A stretch of 64,000 bases of DNA, taken from the NCBI GenBank assembly GCA_036852015.1, contig JAANDG010000151.1, forward strand, positions 186,001-250,000, given 5' to 3'. This DNA comes from Pelodera strongyloides (taxonomy: Eukaryota > Nematoda > Chromadorea > Rhabditida > Rhabditidae). Made by a program: the position numbers and the translations under genes. Within the stretch, counting starts at the first letter, position 1, and every line of letters begins with the position of its first letter. Under the pieces are notes generated by a model. That model was not told the DNA's origin. It saw only the letters and a list, made by a program, of their open reading frames with translations, and made no database searches. Of the stretch, positions 1 through 12,239 are shown piece after piece.

Positions 1-269
1 TGCGTTACCTGCGGCGTAATGATGGATGATAGGTCTAGGTTAGCGTTAACTTACCAACTCACGCGCTACAAAGGGTGGGCACGAAGACAAGATGGCCAAT
101 GAGTAACGGACGTAAATCAAGTATGACCAAGAATGGTACAGTCTGTGTTTAGAAGTTCCTGAGCGGCCCATGTGAAGGTAATGGGAACTTGCTGTTTGTT
201 CTTGGCACTGTTCCTATATATGACAAAATCTTCGACTGGTTCGACGAGGCTTCTTAATCTCTCAATTCC

Positions 270-313
270 TTAGACTTAGTTAGGCTTAGGTAGGCTTAGG
301 CTTCAGGCTTATG
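270..313 (+). repeat. degenerate interstitial TTAGGC tract
   Basis: Contains several TTAGGC and near-TTAGGC units (TTAGGCTTAGG, TAGGCTTAGGCTT). TTAGGC is the telomere unit of most nematodes. The tract is short and eroded. Confidence 0.6.
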
Positions 314-561
314 GATTAATAATCGACGCAAAGTGTGAAGGAAGTTAAAGCACGTTTAAATAAATGCTCTTACGAGTTCGTAAACCGAACTCTGCTCACA
401 ACCTTTAAAGATAAGGTGCGATATTCACACACATAAAGCCCCGAGATTGCTACTTGCAACAATAAAGATCGGAGAGGGAGACATGAAAACAAATAAGAAA
501 AAATAACACATTGCAAGTCTCCCCCCACCCTTTAACCGATTTTAGGGTAAACATTTATTGA

Positions 562-726
562 GTTATCGAAATATCGGCCGGTTTTTGAAACACATCGAGT
601 AGACCAGCATTCACAAATTAGTATAAAAACACGAGCTAAATTCGAGCAATTAGCATAAATACGTAAGAATTCAGTTGTCCACGTTGTCCACGATGCGTTT
701 CAAAACCGGCCGGTATTTCGCTTTAA
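562..726 (+). mobile_element. TTAA-1 MITE (GGCCGG family)
   Basis: Terminal inverted repeats GAAATATCGGCCGGTTTTTG and the complement ending in GGCCGGTATTTCGCTTTAA. The inner arms carry AATTAGCATAAATACG. Non-coding; the 5' end is slightly eroded. Confidence 0.75.
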
Positions 727-866
727 ATCCTTCATTAAAATAAGCTAAAATTGTGGTGATAGATGAATTAGGTTTAGAATTGATCAAAATTTTGTGCTGC
801 GCGGCGAGAACGTAACCCAAAACTTCACGCGGCGACATCCTGGCGCGAAGCTAGAAAATTGGCCAA

Positions 867-1126
867 TTGTACATTACGCCCCCGAACCCCCGAACCACTG
901 AACCACCAAAGGCGCCCCCGAGAACCCCCGGGGGTTGTGAACCCCCAGCGCGACGCGTGAACCCCCAAATCGTGAACCACCTCAGCAAGAACCTCCGAAC
1001 AGTGAACCACCGAGGGTTGAACTCCCGGATAGTGAACCACTTAGGGTTGAACACCCGGATGATGAACCACCATGGGCCAATGTTAAAGCTGTATAGCATC
1101 CGGTTTTTGAAAGTGAGAACCGGGGA
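867..1126 (+). repeat. GC-rich GGTTCA/TGAACC island, copy 1
   Basis: A 260-bp block built of about a dozen GAACC(A/C)CC units (for example GTGAACCACC) at 10-20 bp spacing. It ends in CCGGTTTTTGAAAGTGAGAA and is flanked by GTACATTAC. A nearly identical inverted copy sits at 6477-6735. The open frames across it reflect base composition, not a gene. Confidence 0.85.
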
Positions 1127-1150
1127 CTTTCATCCTGTTTTTGTGAAAGT

Positions 1151-1217
1151 CATTTGCACATACCTCATGGGAAAGCATTTGTTCAGCAAATGCTTTCCCA
1201 TGAGGTATGTGCAAATG
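1151..1217. repeat. perfect 31-bp inverted repeat (hairpin)
   Basis: Arms 1151-1181 and 1187-1217 are exact reverse complements with a 5-nt loop (TTCAG). The arms include CACATACCTCATGGG. It lies 25 bp beyond the GGTTCA island. Confidence 0.9.
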
Positions 1218-2134
1218 TTTTTTTTGGGAAACAAGATATTGGGCGATGGTAAAAATCCTCTCAGAAGATGTATTTGTTAAAAAAAAGGTAATAACGATTG
1301 CTGTAATTGAATGGCAATGTGAAATTTAAAAATCGCCACACAAAGCCCCGAGCATTCACTAGGACCAGCTTATTTTTCCATTTGTGACTTAGTATCCAAA
1401 GAAAATACTTCTTTGAGACGACTACAGGACCAGTCACTGCTCGTTTATTTTCGGATGTCTTCACCTGCCCAGTTCCCAAGGCACACTCGGTGTTTTAATA
1501 AGTGTGAAACAGTTATCTTTGATGGTATGCGGGTGCGTGAAAGGAAAGAAAAGCGAATGGCTTACTTCGTGAACAATCTTCAGCTAGTTCAGTTAGCTGA
1601 GTACACTTTCGCGAGAATCTAGCGATTTTATGGCAAAATCGTATGTGTCTTAGTCACTGCATCGGTTTTGGCATTTGCGTCTAGTTCTCGCGACAGGTTT
1701 GCCGTAAAACATGAAACTCAGCGAGTGCGCGGTGGAAAAAGGACGGTTCGTCCAGGTTTCGCCGCACACTTCGCACCAGAAGCTCGACTGATGAATACTT
1801 TGGCACACCATTGCCCAATATTCGCCCGGTTTTCTCGAAAGGGTAGCCAGTGCACTCGCCCGGACTTGGCTGGAATCCGGCGAAGACTGGGCGAAGTGCG
1901 CGGCGAAACCTGGGCGAACCCGGTGTTTTTCGCTGCGCACCTACCGAATTTTGTCAGTGTGCACAGCCAGTTTAATTTGTGTCTGTGTCTTTTTATGCGT
2001 ATGAAACGTACGTAAGATGGATGAAGATTTAAAAATCCCGAAGCGGAACAATTTATTCGAATTTTACTTCCATAACGGGAGTGCTGGCACATGCTACACG
2101 TACTCTTTCGTATAATAAGAAAGAGGTTAAATGT

Positions 2135-2475
2135 TTAAAGGGAAAATGTAGGCCCTTTTTGAAGTTAAGCTGTATTATTAGAATGCGTGTTCTCCATTAA
2201 GGAAACAATAACAAAAGTTGTCTACAATTACCCACTTAAAAGAAAATGAATTACAAAGTTCGCCTTTTCCATAGTAAACGCGTTAATCGGAACCGTGGCA
2301 TAAAATAGGGTATGATGGAGCAACTTTCAACTTATATCGGCAAATAGCAAGATTCAAGATGCAGAGCATGCAAATTCGTACTTACATATTCAGTCGCCTA
2401 TTTAAATTAACGTCTGGTAGAAAGGCTAGTTTAGCGTTGTTTTGCTCATTTTGAGTGCCTACATATTCGCTTTAA
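2135..2475 (+). mobile_element. TTAA-4 MITE
   Basis: Begins TTAAAGGGAAAATGTAGGCCC and ends GCCTACATATTCGCTTTAA. Two fuller copies lie at 35865-36225 and 62405-62750. The 3' TTAA is shared with the next element. Confidence 0.8.
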
Positions 2476-2781
2476 AGCGAAATAGCGGGCGATTCCTGCA
2501 GAAATTATAAAAAATCCAGGTAAATTTGGGAAAATTAGCATAAATTGGTAAGAATATGAATACGTTTACTGACACCCTGGCTTACACGGCAGTTCTGATG
2601 GAGCAAAAATTTAGCATGTGTGTGCATACATCGGCATATAGCTTGCAACAGCGACATATTTGCATGCAAATCAGAATATTCGAATTTACATATTCAGTCG
2701 CCTACTTAAATTCATGTCTGGTGTGGAAACTCTAGTTTCGCAGTTGTTTTGCTCATTTTGAATGCCTACATATTCCCTTTA
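2472..2781 (+). mobile_element. chimeric MITE: TTAA-1 fragment joined to TTAA-4 3' half
   Basis: Starts TTAAAGCGAAAT with TTAA-1 inner sequence (AATTAGCATAAAT). From about 2565 it is the TTAA-4 interior and 3' end (GCATACATCGGCATATAG ... ACATATTCCCTTTAA). This is a nested or recombined element. Confidence 0.65.
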
Positions 2782-3086
2782 ATTGCCTTTTCAGTAGTAG
2801 GAGTTCCCCATACTAGCCCTAACTGATAGAGTAAGGAGTAGCATCTACCGTAGTATTGTGTCATATTTTGTTAGCGATTCACAATTCTACCAAGTTGAAA
2901 ATGACACACTAAAAGCGCATGGGCTTACAATTAGGGCACCATATTTTATTATCACTATAAATTAATATTTTTTTGGTTTCCAGCAAATTTTGGTGTTTTT
3001 TCACTGTTAGTTTAGAAGTTGTAACCTAAAATATGTAAAAACCAGGCAAAGTAGTATACACCGAGCCAGGCAAAGTTATTTGTTAG

Positions 3087-3838
3087 TTTACATCGTTCGC
3101 GATCTGAAGGTCACTTTTATGCCGCATCCGTGCACCGTAAATATGTTCGTTACTACAAAATGCGGAGAAAGTCTGCCGAATTTTTCAAAATCCTACTTTC
3201 TTTTTCCTGGCCTAAAATTTTTAATTATTATATTATTAATTTTTGCTTTAAAATCCGTAATATCCTTTCTAACAACCACAAACATCTTTTAGATAAATTG
3301 TGATTAATATTATGCATCTTCGTATCTGTTGCGTTTTGCTTTTGTTGTGATTGTAAATCAATTTTTTTCTGTAAATTTATTTATTTATTTGTTTTTGTAA
3401 ATTCAGACTTGTGTACGCAACTCCTCTGCCCATGGAATATGCTCATTCTTTGGACCAGAATCTGGTAAGTATCGCAGTTTTCCTCAACTTTTTTCCTGTG
3501 ATAGACGATTTTTATGCAATTTGACGTTCAAATTTTTGGTACTGTTAATTCGAGTTTTGCTACTTTCTTATAACTACTCATCTAAAAGCATAATTGGGAG
3601 CATGTGATGGGTCTCACTTACCCCAGTCATCATGAATCACTTTTTAAATGCATTGGTGTAAAGCAAAACTTAGAAGATTTTTTGAGAGAAAAACAAATAT
3701 ATTTTTCTCGTAGGCAGTAGGCACAATAATAGGTACAGGTACAATGTCTCGCCTCTCAGGTACAATAATAGCATTTTTCGATTCTATGTTTATTGTGGCT
3801 TTTTAGATCCTGAAGAGGCTGATTGTGTAATCAACTGA
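3087..3838 (+). CDS. candidate 3' exons of an unrecognised plus-strand gene
   Basis: Three stretches have exon-like borders and a continuous frame: 3087-3136 (after TTTGTTAG, before GTAAAT), 3407-3464 (after AAATTCAG, before GTAAGT) and 3807-3838 (after TTTTTAG, ending TGA). Joined they give a Cys-rich end: VTFMPHPCT, TCVRNSSAHGICSFFGPES, DPEEADCVIN. No start or upstream exons were found; the sequence upstream of 2781 is MITE. This could be the tail of a secreted protein or a remnant. Confidence 0.25.
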
Positions 3839-4184
3839 ATTCGCCTACGAGGCAGCTTCCACGTCTACAAGGTTTGCTCGCTGCATAAAGTTATTTTTAA
3901 TTTTAGAACGGTTCCGGATATTATATCCTTCTAACTCTAGTCCTTGGAAAATGATGAGACCACCAGTGACAAACGGGTCGTGTTATGCTCCGTCTTCGCT
4001 TATTATGTGCTTTTTTGGTTTATTTATCTACAGGAGATTTTTTTTGTTTATTCAATTATTGCAGATTTTTTGCTGATCTCTCATATGTTCACCGTACGCA
4101 ATGGAAACGCATGGTACTTTCATCCTTTAGAAGGTAAGCATTTATTTTCCCTTGCTTTGTTGACATGTTTGAAGCTCGCTTAAG

Positions 4185-4346
4185 GCAAATGCCGGCCGTT
4201 TGAGACACATCGTGGACAAATGAATTCCTACTTATTTATGCGAATTAATTTAGCTCGATTTTATTTTATTTCCATTTGCATAAGTTGCATAAGAATGCTG
4301 GTGTACTTCGATGTGTTTCATAACCGGTCGGTAGTTCGCTTTCAAA
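4185..4346 (+). mobile_element. TTAA-1 MITE, eroded
   Basis: GGCCG...GTGGACAAATGAATTC and GTGTACTTCGATGTGTTTCA...GGTAGTTCGCTTT match the family, but both termini are degraded. Confidence 0.6.
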
Positions 4347-4619
4347 TTGTGATTATGATTGTGCTTTTCATTGGGATGGTTTTATCCTTCCTCTTTGAAT
4401 CTCCCTAATTTTAACAATAAGAATTATGTTCAAATTATTTGTAACTCTACTCACCCTTCCTTATTTATGAACTGAGATAATTAAAACTAATAATCAACGA
4501 GCCACAAGTTGTGTTGCTTTAGTAGAATAGGCCTCTGTCTTCTTGTTTTTACGCGGTTTTATTCGAATGTTTAGTGCTTAGGTGGCCTCACAAATATGGA
4601 ATAGATGATGGGACCTTGA

Positions 4620-4843
4620 TAGAGTATTTATGTTAAGTTTTCGCGCACTTTCGCATGCGAAAGCGAAAGTATCATCCATGTTATTGCAGTTTCTATAGTG
4701 GGAAACTAGTGGAATTTTACATACAGTAAGAAATTTACATACAACTGCGTCGTGTTTTGCATACACCTAATGTAAAACTGCGCGAAAATGGAAAAGTCAA
4801 CTTGGATGGTACTTTCGCGCGAAAGTGTAACATAAATACTCTA
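4620..4843 (+). mobile_element. palindromic MITE, TAGAGTATTTATGTTA ends
   Basis: Terminal inverted repeats TAGAGTATTTATGTTA(A) and the complement TAACATAAATACTCTA, about 225 bp, with inner GCGCGAAAG/CTTTCGC motifs. No coding capacity. Confidence 0.7.
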
Positions 4844-4900
4844 TGAATGACATTAGGTGTTACTTGCTCTCACACAAATATTCGCGCGCAAAATGCTCTT

Positions 4901-5214
4901 ATGGGGTTTCCATCTGTGCGAAAACGCCAAATACCCATCCATTTTCAAGTCATTTTACATGCATGTCAGCTGCCTACCGCAACCCATGCGAATCGCACAT
5001 TTGACATGGTCCTGCAGCGAAAATGCCCCAAACCCGTGCTATTTGGAACAGTACCGCATCAGTCCCATACTGTTTGAAATAGATCCGTACTATTTTGAAA
5101 TAGGTCAAATACTAGATCCAAAATCGCTGCGGGACCTTGTCATTGAGAGATTTACACTGATTCGAACATGTTTGTCATTTTCGCAATTGCGAATCGCATA
5201 AATGGAAACCCCAT
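4901..5214 (+). mobile_element. palindromic MITE, ATGGGGTTTCCAT ends
   Basis: Inverted ends ATGGGGTTTCCAT and ATGGAAACCCCAT, with GCGAAAA/TTTTCGC subterminal repeats. The interior (CTACCGCAACCCATGCGAAT, GATCCGTACTATTTTGAAATA) recurs at 10890-11180. Confidence 0.7.
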
Positions 5215-5335
5215 TAATGCGTAATTGCCGCTTAATTTAAGAAGGTGCTCTTGGTAGAGAACAAGGGCGCAGATTATAGATTATTGAACTAGATCTGTTG
5301 AACTGTCACATATTTATTTAGTCAAGCTGTCCGCA

Positions 5336-5691
5336 ATGGATCGTTGTCAAGCTGCACTGAATGAGACCACTTTAAAGCCCCGGTTTTCTTCTGCTACACG
5401 TAAGTTGTGCATCATTACTCTTTGGTTCGTTCATAATCTTCATCGTTCGTCTTCATCGTTTAATTTAGTTGACATACCAGTTCATCTATTGTGTTGTCGT
5501 TGCTGATTTTTGTAGTAACGTTGTGCGGGTAAATCGTGTACTGACTGATAGTAGAACTTTTCACTCACCCTTTTGTATATCTGCATAGTCTGAATTTTGA
5601 CTATCACATCCTATATTTCTTGAAGTTCGCATTTTCAGGCGACTGTTTGGCTTGTGGGCGATCAACTCGAACTATTGATTTGGAGACGTAG
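5336..5691 (+). CDS. candidate two-exon micro-gene, 38 residues
   Basis: Not recognised. Exon 1 (5336-5399) starts with ATG, has an acceptor-like TTATTTAG 14 nt upstream, and ends at a canonical GTAAGT donor. Exon 2 (5639-5691) follows TTTTCAG and ends in TAG. The joined peptide MDRCQAALNETTLKPRFSS... continues as RDCLACGRSTRTIDLET. AATAAA lies 36 nt after the stop. Every signal a small trans-spliced nematode gene needs is in order, but the protein is tiny, has no known domain beyond a DCxxCG motif, and may be chance or one end of a larger gene. Confidence 0.35.
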
Positions 5692-5968
5692 CGGCCATGC
5701 CCCACGAATTATTAATTTGTTCTTCAATAAATTTATTGTATATTTTGCTGTTGTTCATGATGTCAAACGTTTAATTTTTGCATATTTTCGGACATGTGTG
5801 TGTATCCCACTCACGCTACTATAACACTTTACTGCATTAAGTTTTCATGGCATTATATTGGCCAGGTAGGTAATAGTCTGCCGGTAACTAAGTGTGTATT
5901 GCGTTCGGCAAACGTTCTTCCGCGTGTTCCGTCCACTGAGCAGTTAGGTAATTTCATTTCGCCTCAAT

Positions 5969-6258
5969 AGCCCGTATTCTCGCGCCACTTTGGGAAAGGC
6001 ATTTTGGTAGGCCATTCCCAATCTCCTCTGATAGGTCTACCAGATTGGAAATGGGAGAGGCTTACCAATGGTAGGCTCTGGTAGTGGTAATCTCCTCTGG
6101 TAGGGCTAATGCATGCAACAGCCCTCCCAATCCAATACCAATTGGGAAACCGCGACACGCGACACGCCTCCTACCAGTACACCGGAATCGCGTGTTTTTC
6201 TCCCACTGGTAGGTCATTCCCAATAGGGAGGCCTACCAGTGACGCGAGAATACGGGCT
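5969..6258 (+). mobile_element. palindromic MITE, AGCCCGTATTCTCG ends (long form)
   Basis: Ends AATAGCCCGTATTCTCGCG and its complement. The inside is filled with GGTAGGCC / CTACCAG motifs in both orientations. Its ends are shared with the 147-bp elements at 14530 and 28033. Confidence 0.75.
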
Positions 6259-6476
6259 ATTTAATCAAAAACTCGACAGAAAATTGATTGCAGACTTATA
6301 ATTAGAGCATGGATTTGCCGTGTTATGTTACAGTTTTCATTACCGGTACCGGTTTTATGTCTACGTTTGCGGTTTCCATTATGCTTTATTTCCGAAAGTA
6401 TATAGCGGTATAACGGCGGATTTGGAATGGGCGTTCAACAAATATTTTCCTATGAGTTTATGTAGATTATAAGAAA

Positions 6477-6735
6477 AATTCTCACTTTCAAAAACCGGAT
6501 GCTATACAGCTTTAACATTGGCCCATGGTGGTTCATCATCCGGGTGTTGAACCCTAAGTGGTTCACTAACCGGGAGTTCAACCCTCGGTGGTTCACTGTT
6601 CGGAGGTTCTTGCTGAGGTGGTTCACGATTTGGGGGTTCACGCGTCGCGCTGGGGGTTCACAACCCCCGGGGGTTCTCGGGGGCGCCTTTGGTGGTTCAG
6701 TGGTTCGGGGGTTCGGGGGCGTAATGTACAATTAG
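6477..6735 (-). repeat. GC-rich GGTTCA island, inverted copy 2
   Basis: Inverted, almost identical copy of 867-1126, differing at only a few positions over about 260 bp. Both copies end in TTCTCACTTTCAAAAACCGG at one side and TGTACAATT at the other. Confidence 0.85.
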
Positions 6736-7020
6736 CCAGAAAATTCACGCTAAGCATTGCCCAGCAGGTTGAAAGGTACCCCAACCATTGGTATATCTAT
6801 GTGGAAGCACGAAACGCAGTGAAAATATTTTAAAAATGTTTATCTTCACCAAAAATGTGCAATACAACTTGAATCCGTATTATTATGTGCTTATCTTATT
6901 TTAAAACACGTCAAACGTCACACTGTCAGAAAAAAACGGCTCCCTACAAAAAACATTGAAACACAGTTAGAATTAGAAATCTAGAATAGCTAAGAAGCAA
7001 TTATGCACAACGTTAAAAAG

Positions 7021-7199
7021 TTTAAAGCGAAATACCAATCGGTTTTTGAAACGCATCGTGGACAACTGAATTCTTACGTATTTACTAATTTGTTTGAATA
7101 GCTCGATTTTTTATTCTAATTTATGTTCATTTGCATACGCTGCATAAGAGTGCTGGCCTTCTCCATGTGTTTCAAAAACCGGCCGTATTTCGCTTTAAA
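7021..7199 (+). mobile_element. TTAA-1 MITE
   Basis: TTTAAAGCGAAATACC...GTTTTTGAAACGCATCGTGG at the left and the complement ending GTATTTCGCTTTAA at the right, about 180 bp. Confidence 0.8.
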
Positions 7200-7919
7200 A
7201 AGGATACTTTGTAATAAAACAAATGAATTGGTTTACATCGAGCTCTATTGAAAAGAGATCAAAGGAAAAACTATGCATAGTTCGATGCTATAAAAAATTA
7301 TTATTACAATAGTTCCATAACATAAAGTTAAAACAAATGCAATATAAAAATAAAAATCTCAAGCGTATTGTCGGTAGTAACCCGCGCAATGAAAACACAT
7401 ATAGGAAAAAAAATAAACCTCTTTGTCTATTAATTATTAAATAACATTTAAAGTAAACTATTAAAAAAATATTAATATCCTATCATCATAGAAAATTTCT
7501 TTGCTCGCAATGATTCGTACATTGGAAAATCATTGCATACTTTTAACTCACAAAGAAAGAATGTAGATGATATCGTCCAATAGCATAATATAAGTACATA
7601 ATTCTTGCATACTATACATGATATACGAAATGAAAATTGCGCTTATGTAAATCGATCAGGGCCTAAGTAAGCTAAGTACATAAATACCGTAATTGAGTTA
7701 TATAAAAAAGCTCTACCGTAGTTTAGTTTATTTAAGATTCAAATCATCAAATGGGATAATGATTCCACTATCATCATTGGAGTGTTTTGTATGTAGAACG
7801 TGAGTGGTCAAATAGTCTTCCAGCTAAATAATATTGCATTTATTAAATGATTTGTTATATTAGTTGAAGAGGTCATTCGGAAACCTTTGAACAAAAACTT
7901 TGCACACGCAGTTCACTGT

Positions 7920-8107
7920 TTTAAGCGAAATATCGGCCGGTTTTTGAAACGCATCGTGGACAACTGAATTCTTACGCATTTATGCTAATTTGCTCGAATT
8001 TAGCTCCATTTTGTATTCTAATTCATGTTCATTTGCATACGCTACAAAGAATGCTGGTCTACATATATTTGACGTGTTTCAAAAACCGGTCGGTATTTCG
8101 CTTTAAC
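7920..8107 (+). mobile_element. TTAA-1 MITE
   Basis: TTTTAAGCGAAATATCGGCC at the left and CGGTATTTCGCTTTAA at the right. It lies 140 bp downstream of the asparaginase stop codon. Confidence 0.8.
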
Positions 8108-8244
8108 TAGTAGACGCCGAAGCTAGTAACTAGCAGCAGACTTTTATTTCGCGTGCGTCAACTGCAAATGGTGTGCCCTTGTGTGCTCTGCCAACACACA
8201 CGGACACATAGCTTTGCATAAAGTACATTTGTCCGGTATCGTTT

Positions 8245-8487
8245 TCAAAACCACCTGCCACACCTCTTTAATAAAATTCCCACCTTCCTGTTTCCGGACC
8301 TTTTCGCTTGCCAAATCGCCGAATGTCCAAAGTTGTCCTCTTTCGAAGGGTCGAGTCCCACGTCCAGAAGTAATTGCACAACTTCCCAGTGATTGTTCGC
8401 GACAGCCTGCGAATAAGGCAGGTAATGATGGGATCTCTCTCTTTCTATCTCTCTCTCTCTCTTCTCTCTCTCCCCTCTCTCCCCTCG

Positions 8488-8518
<31 letters not shown>

Positions 8519-11500
8519 GCTACATCCTCTAATAACTTCCGCGTTTGATATGTGTAACTACCGTAACCCACCAGGTGTAGCGCCGATCTTCCATCGTAAT
8601 CACTCTCTGTCATCTGCGTGCCTGCCGCAACGAAACAATTCAGAATGAGCAGGTCGCCCTGCGATGCGGCCAGGCAAAGCTCCATACCTAGAATAAAGTT
8701 ATTGGACTTAGTTTATTTTATATGTATTATGAAATGATTTATGAATTTCAAGCGAAATAATAATTTATTGACAGTTGACATCGTGGACAAAATTCTTACG
8801 TATTCATGCATGCAGGTTACTCGAATTTATCTCGGTTTTTATTCTAATTTATGTTCATTTGCATAAGCTGCATAAGAATGATGGTGTGCTCGATGTGTTT
8901 AAAAAACCGCCCGGCATTTTGCTTTAATACAATACCCTCCACGCATCCGTGTTAGGTTATGAATTTGTTTCGAATACATGGTATGTACTACTATTATTAG
9001 GGAAAGACTTCTTTGAGATGCTAACCATGTCTACGGAATACCCACCAATTTCCTTCGGATTTCCATCCACTCGCCCGCCAGCCTTGTGGATTGCGTCAAC
9101 GCATGGCACGTTCCGCGCTCGAATGGCGCACAACAGAGCGTTGCAACCCCAGAGGTCTCTGAAAGAATTATATGTCCTCCGGGGATGTTGCTATAGTCTC
9201 CGAAACTAACTCAAGTATTGCAAGTCAGTCTTATTATATAAAATAGTAAGTGTAGCGTGCGCTAGCACTCACGTTGTGGAAGTAGAATTCGAATAAATAG
9301 TTCCGCTTTGGATATAAAAGAGTGCCGCAGCTCAACTTATTGTGGGGGCCGGTTTCACCAACACTCACGTGAGAAGTAAGCAATCGAGAATTTTATGTGT
9401 CGCTATTTTGTTGCTCACGGAAGATCCGTGCCAAGCGGAAATGTTGGTGAAACCCGGCCTCTGCATCTCATTCATAACCCATTTCTATATTTGTTGGCAC
9501 ATATGCACATGCTTGTTAAGTAAATAAATACCTTCAGAATAGATGCACATTATAATTTTGTTTAGATTCTTTTCATCTAAATAACAATATTATAAAAAAA
9601 TCGAGCCACCAACTTGATATGAACATTGGCTCCGTGTTTGAGTAGATAATTCACCGCCGCCAAATTACCACACGACGCCGCAACATGCAGAGGACTCCTC
9701 ATATTATAGTCTGGGGTAGCGAAGTGTGCGCCAGAGTGCCGCAACTTTTCGAGCAGTTCGACGTTATTCTCCTAAAAATTTGGTTTCGCTTAAAGTTTCG
9801 AAATATTTTTGATGCACTAAATTGAAATTTGGAAATTTTGGGGCAACTGGTAAAGAGCTAATACTTTTATCTAGGAATATCCCTTAACACGTTGTACTTG
9901 TATATAAAGATTGAGAAATATTTGCAAGAAGAACATGGCGGCGCGTAAGAACAGGGTGTCACTGTGAGCTGCCGGGATTGAACTCGCGTTTTATTATTTG
10001 GAAGTGTAGAGCTTAGGGCACAATCCACACAACCACAATTTCAACCAACCGCCATTCAACGTCAACAAACAGCAAACCTTGCATTATGCACTGTTTACGA
10101 ATACATGATTTACATAATAAAATATAGAAAATGAGAACCCTACCTTTGCCGCATGGCAGACTGCACTTTTTACGAATAAATGATTTACATAATATAATAA
10201 AATATGATAAAATATAATAAATGATAAGGCAACCGCACCTTTGCCGCATGGCACACCAATGGCGGTAACAGCGAGTCCTTCAAAAGTTCGATCTCATGAT
10301 TGGTGGTGCACCGAAGAAACTTGGCAATGTGTGGAACTGAAATTAAAAAAAATAGTAAAAAATAATAAATAATAAAAATAAAACTCCCAAAGCAATTGAA
10401 CACAACTAATTTGGATTCTAAGCGTATGTGCTAAACATTTGAGTAGAAACGAATAGATATTTTATACATTTTATTCCCGTTTGTTTACCATATTTAAAAC
10501 TCATCAACTTGTACATCTATGCATTATTCAATAGGAGATGCCCTAGAGAAACCTAGTCCAGGCAGCATCGTGTATAACACCTAGCCTAGCGTAATATACG
10601 CAATGAAAATGTAACATTATATGTTAGTGATTATAGCATCACTGTTCCACATATTCAAGCAAAACTCAATGGCAGGTTCTCAATGTGAAACGTCAACGGT
10701 TCAGGTTCAGGGCAACGGAATGTACATAAATGTAACCGCTATGTGTATTGAGCAGTAATTTATTCTTCATCATCATATCAAAGACAAGGAATTTGATGTT
10801 AGAAGCATTAGTCGTGTTAGAGTATCATTCAGCGCGTACGTTTACTGCAAAAAAACGAGCATGCGCGAAAAAACTCGTCCAAAGCAATCAGTATTGGCCT
10901 GTCCATGTTTGCGATTCGCACTTGCGAAAATGATAAATGCCTCTCCATGTTCACCCATTTTACATGAATGTCAAATGCCTACCGTAACCCATGCGAATAA
11001 CGCACTTGACAAACTTGACATGGTCCTGCGGCGAAAGTGTATCAGACCGTACTATTTTTAAATAGATCCGTACTATTTTGAAATAGATCCGTACTAGATT
11101 CGAAATCGCTGCGGGAACTTACGTTGACTCGAACATGGACAGGCAATTGTTGTTTTGCAAGTGCGAATCACATGCAGGCCATATCTACAGCTAAATCGTT
11201 GTCTGTTAGTTTTGTTAATATCTATGTGGAAATATCGGTGGCATGATATGGTATTTGATTCCGTGCGATTCCGAAGCTCGTCTATGAACTGAAATCAAAA
11301 GTGGTGTGCCTATATTATACACTTAACTGCAGAATCACATCTAGAGGCCATATTCACCACTACGATTCCCTTAGGGAACTCTTCCCTGGGGACAGAAAAT
11401 AGCATTCTAATGTGAGACACGCAGAGAAAAAGACGGGGAATTCCCCATGGGGAACTGAGTGTTGGTTATGGCCTCAGGTGCCATATTCACCACTCAATTC

Positions 11501-12158
11501 CGCATGGGGAATTCCCCGTCTTTTTCTCTGGCCACTAACATTAGAGTGCTATTTTCTGTCCACAGGGACTATATTTCCCGAAGGAATCGGAGTGGTGAAC
11601 ATCGGCTTAGGACATCCGGCCATGCAGTAGGTTACATGTGAACATATCGTCGACACCACAGACTACACGACAATGAAGTACAAAGAAGTATTCAAATGCA
11701 TATGGAGGTGATATACCAAGAAACCCCGTGCAGGCAAGTAATTTCACCTTGAACCTTGGACTATCTTCAGGCTTAGGCTTAGGCTTAAGCTTAGACTTAG
11801 GCTTAGGCTTAGGCGTATCGTTATAAGTGGGAAATCTAATCAAATGTTGTGAATCAGTAATCACTCACTGATTTCTAGTTCCCTGAGCTCTTCCTTGTGA
11901 GTGACGGTCAGTTCTCCGCGAAGATTCAACATGAGCATCTGGAAAAATATAAATTATTCAATCAGATCTAATAGCACTGCATCAAATAATATAGTATTTT
12001 GGTCAGAATTTTTCCAGAGGCCAAACTTTACTTCTACACTTCAATGACAACTAATCATTAGAGGGAGGATCAGTAAGCAAAGCGATGAGAGAAAATGTCA
12101 AAAATGTGAAAGGTAGCGCGAAGGAACGAGAGAGAGAGACAGAGAGAGACAGAGAGAA

Positions 12159-12239
<81 letters not shown>

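Noticed and set aside
867..1280. Proline-rich 137-residue open frame (PPNPRTTEPPKAPP...)
   Set aside because: The same peptide appears in the inverted copy at 6477-6735 because the DNA is a repeat; no splice or start context supports a gene.
5964..6158. 64-residue minus open frame
   Set aside because: Lies wholly inside the palindromic AGCCCGTATTCTCG MITE.
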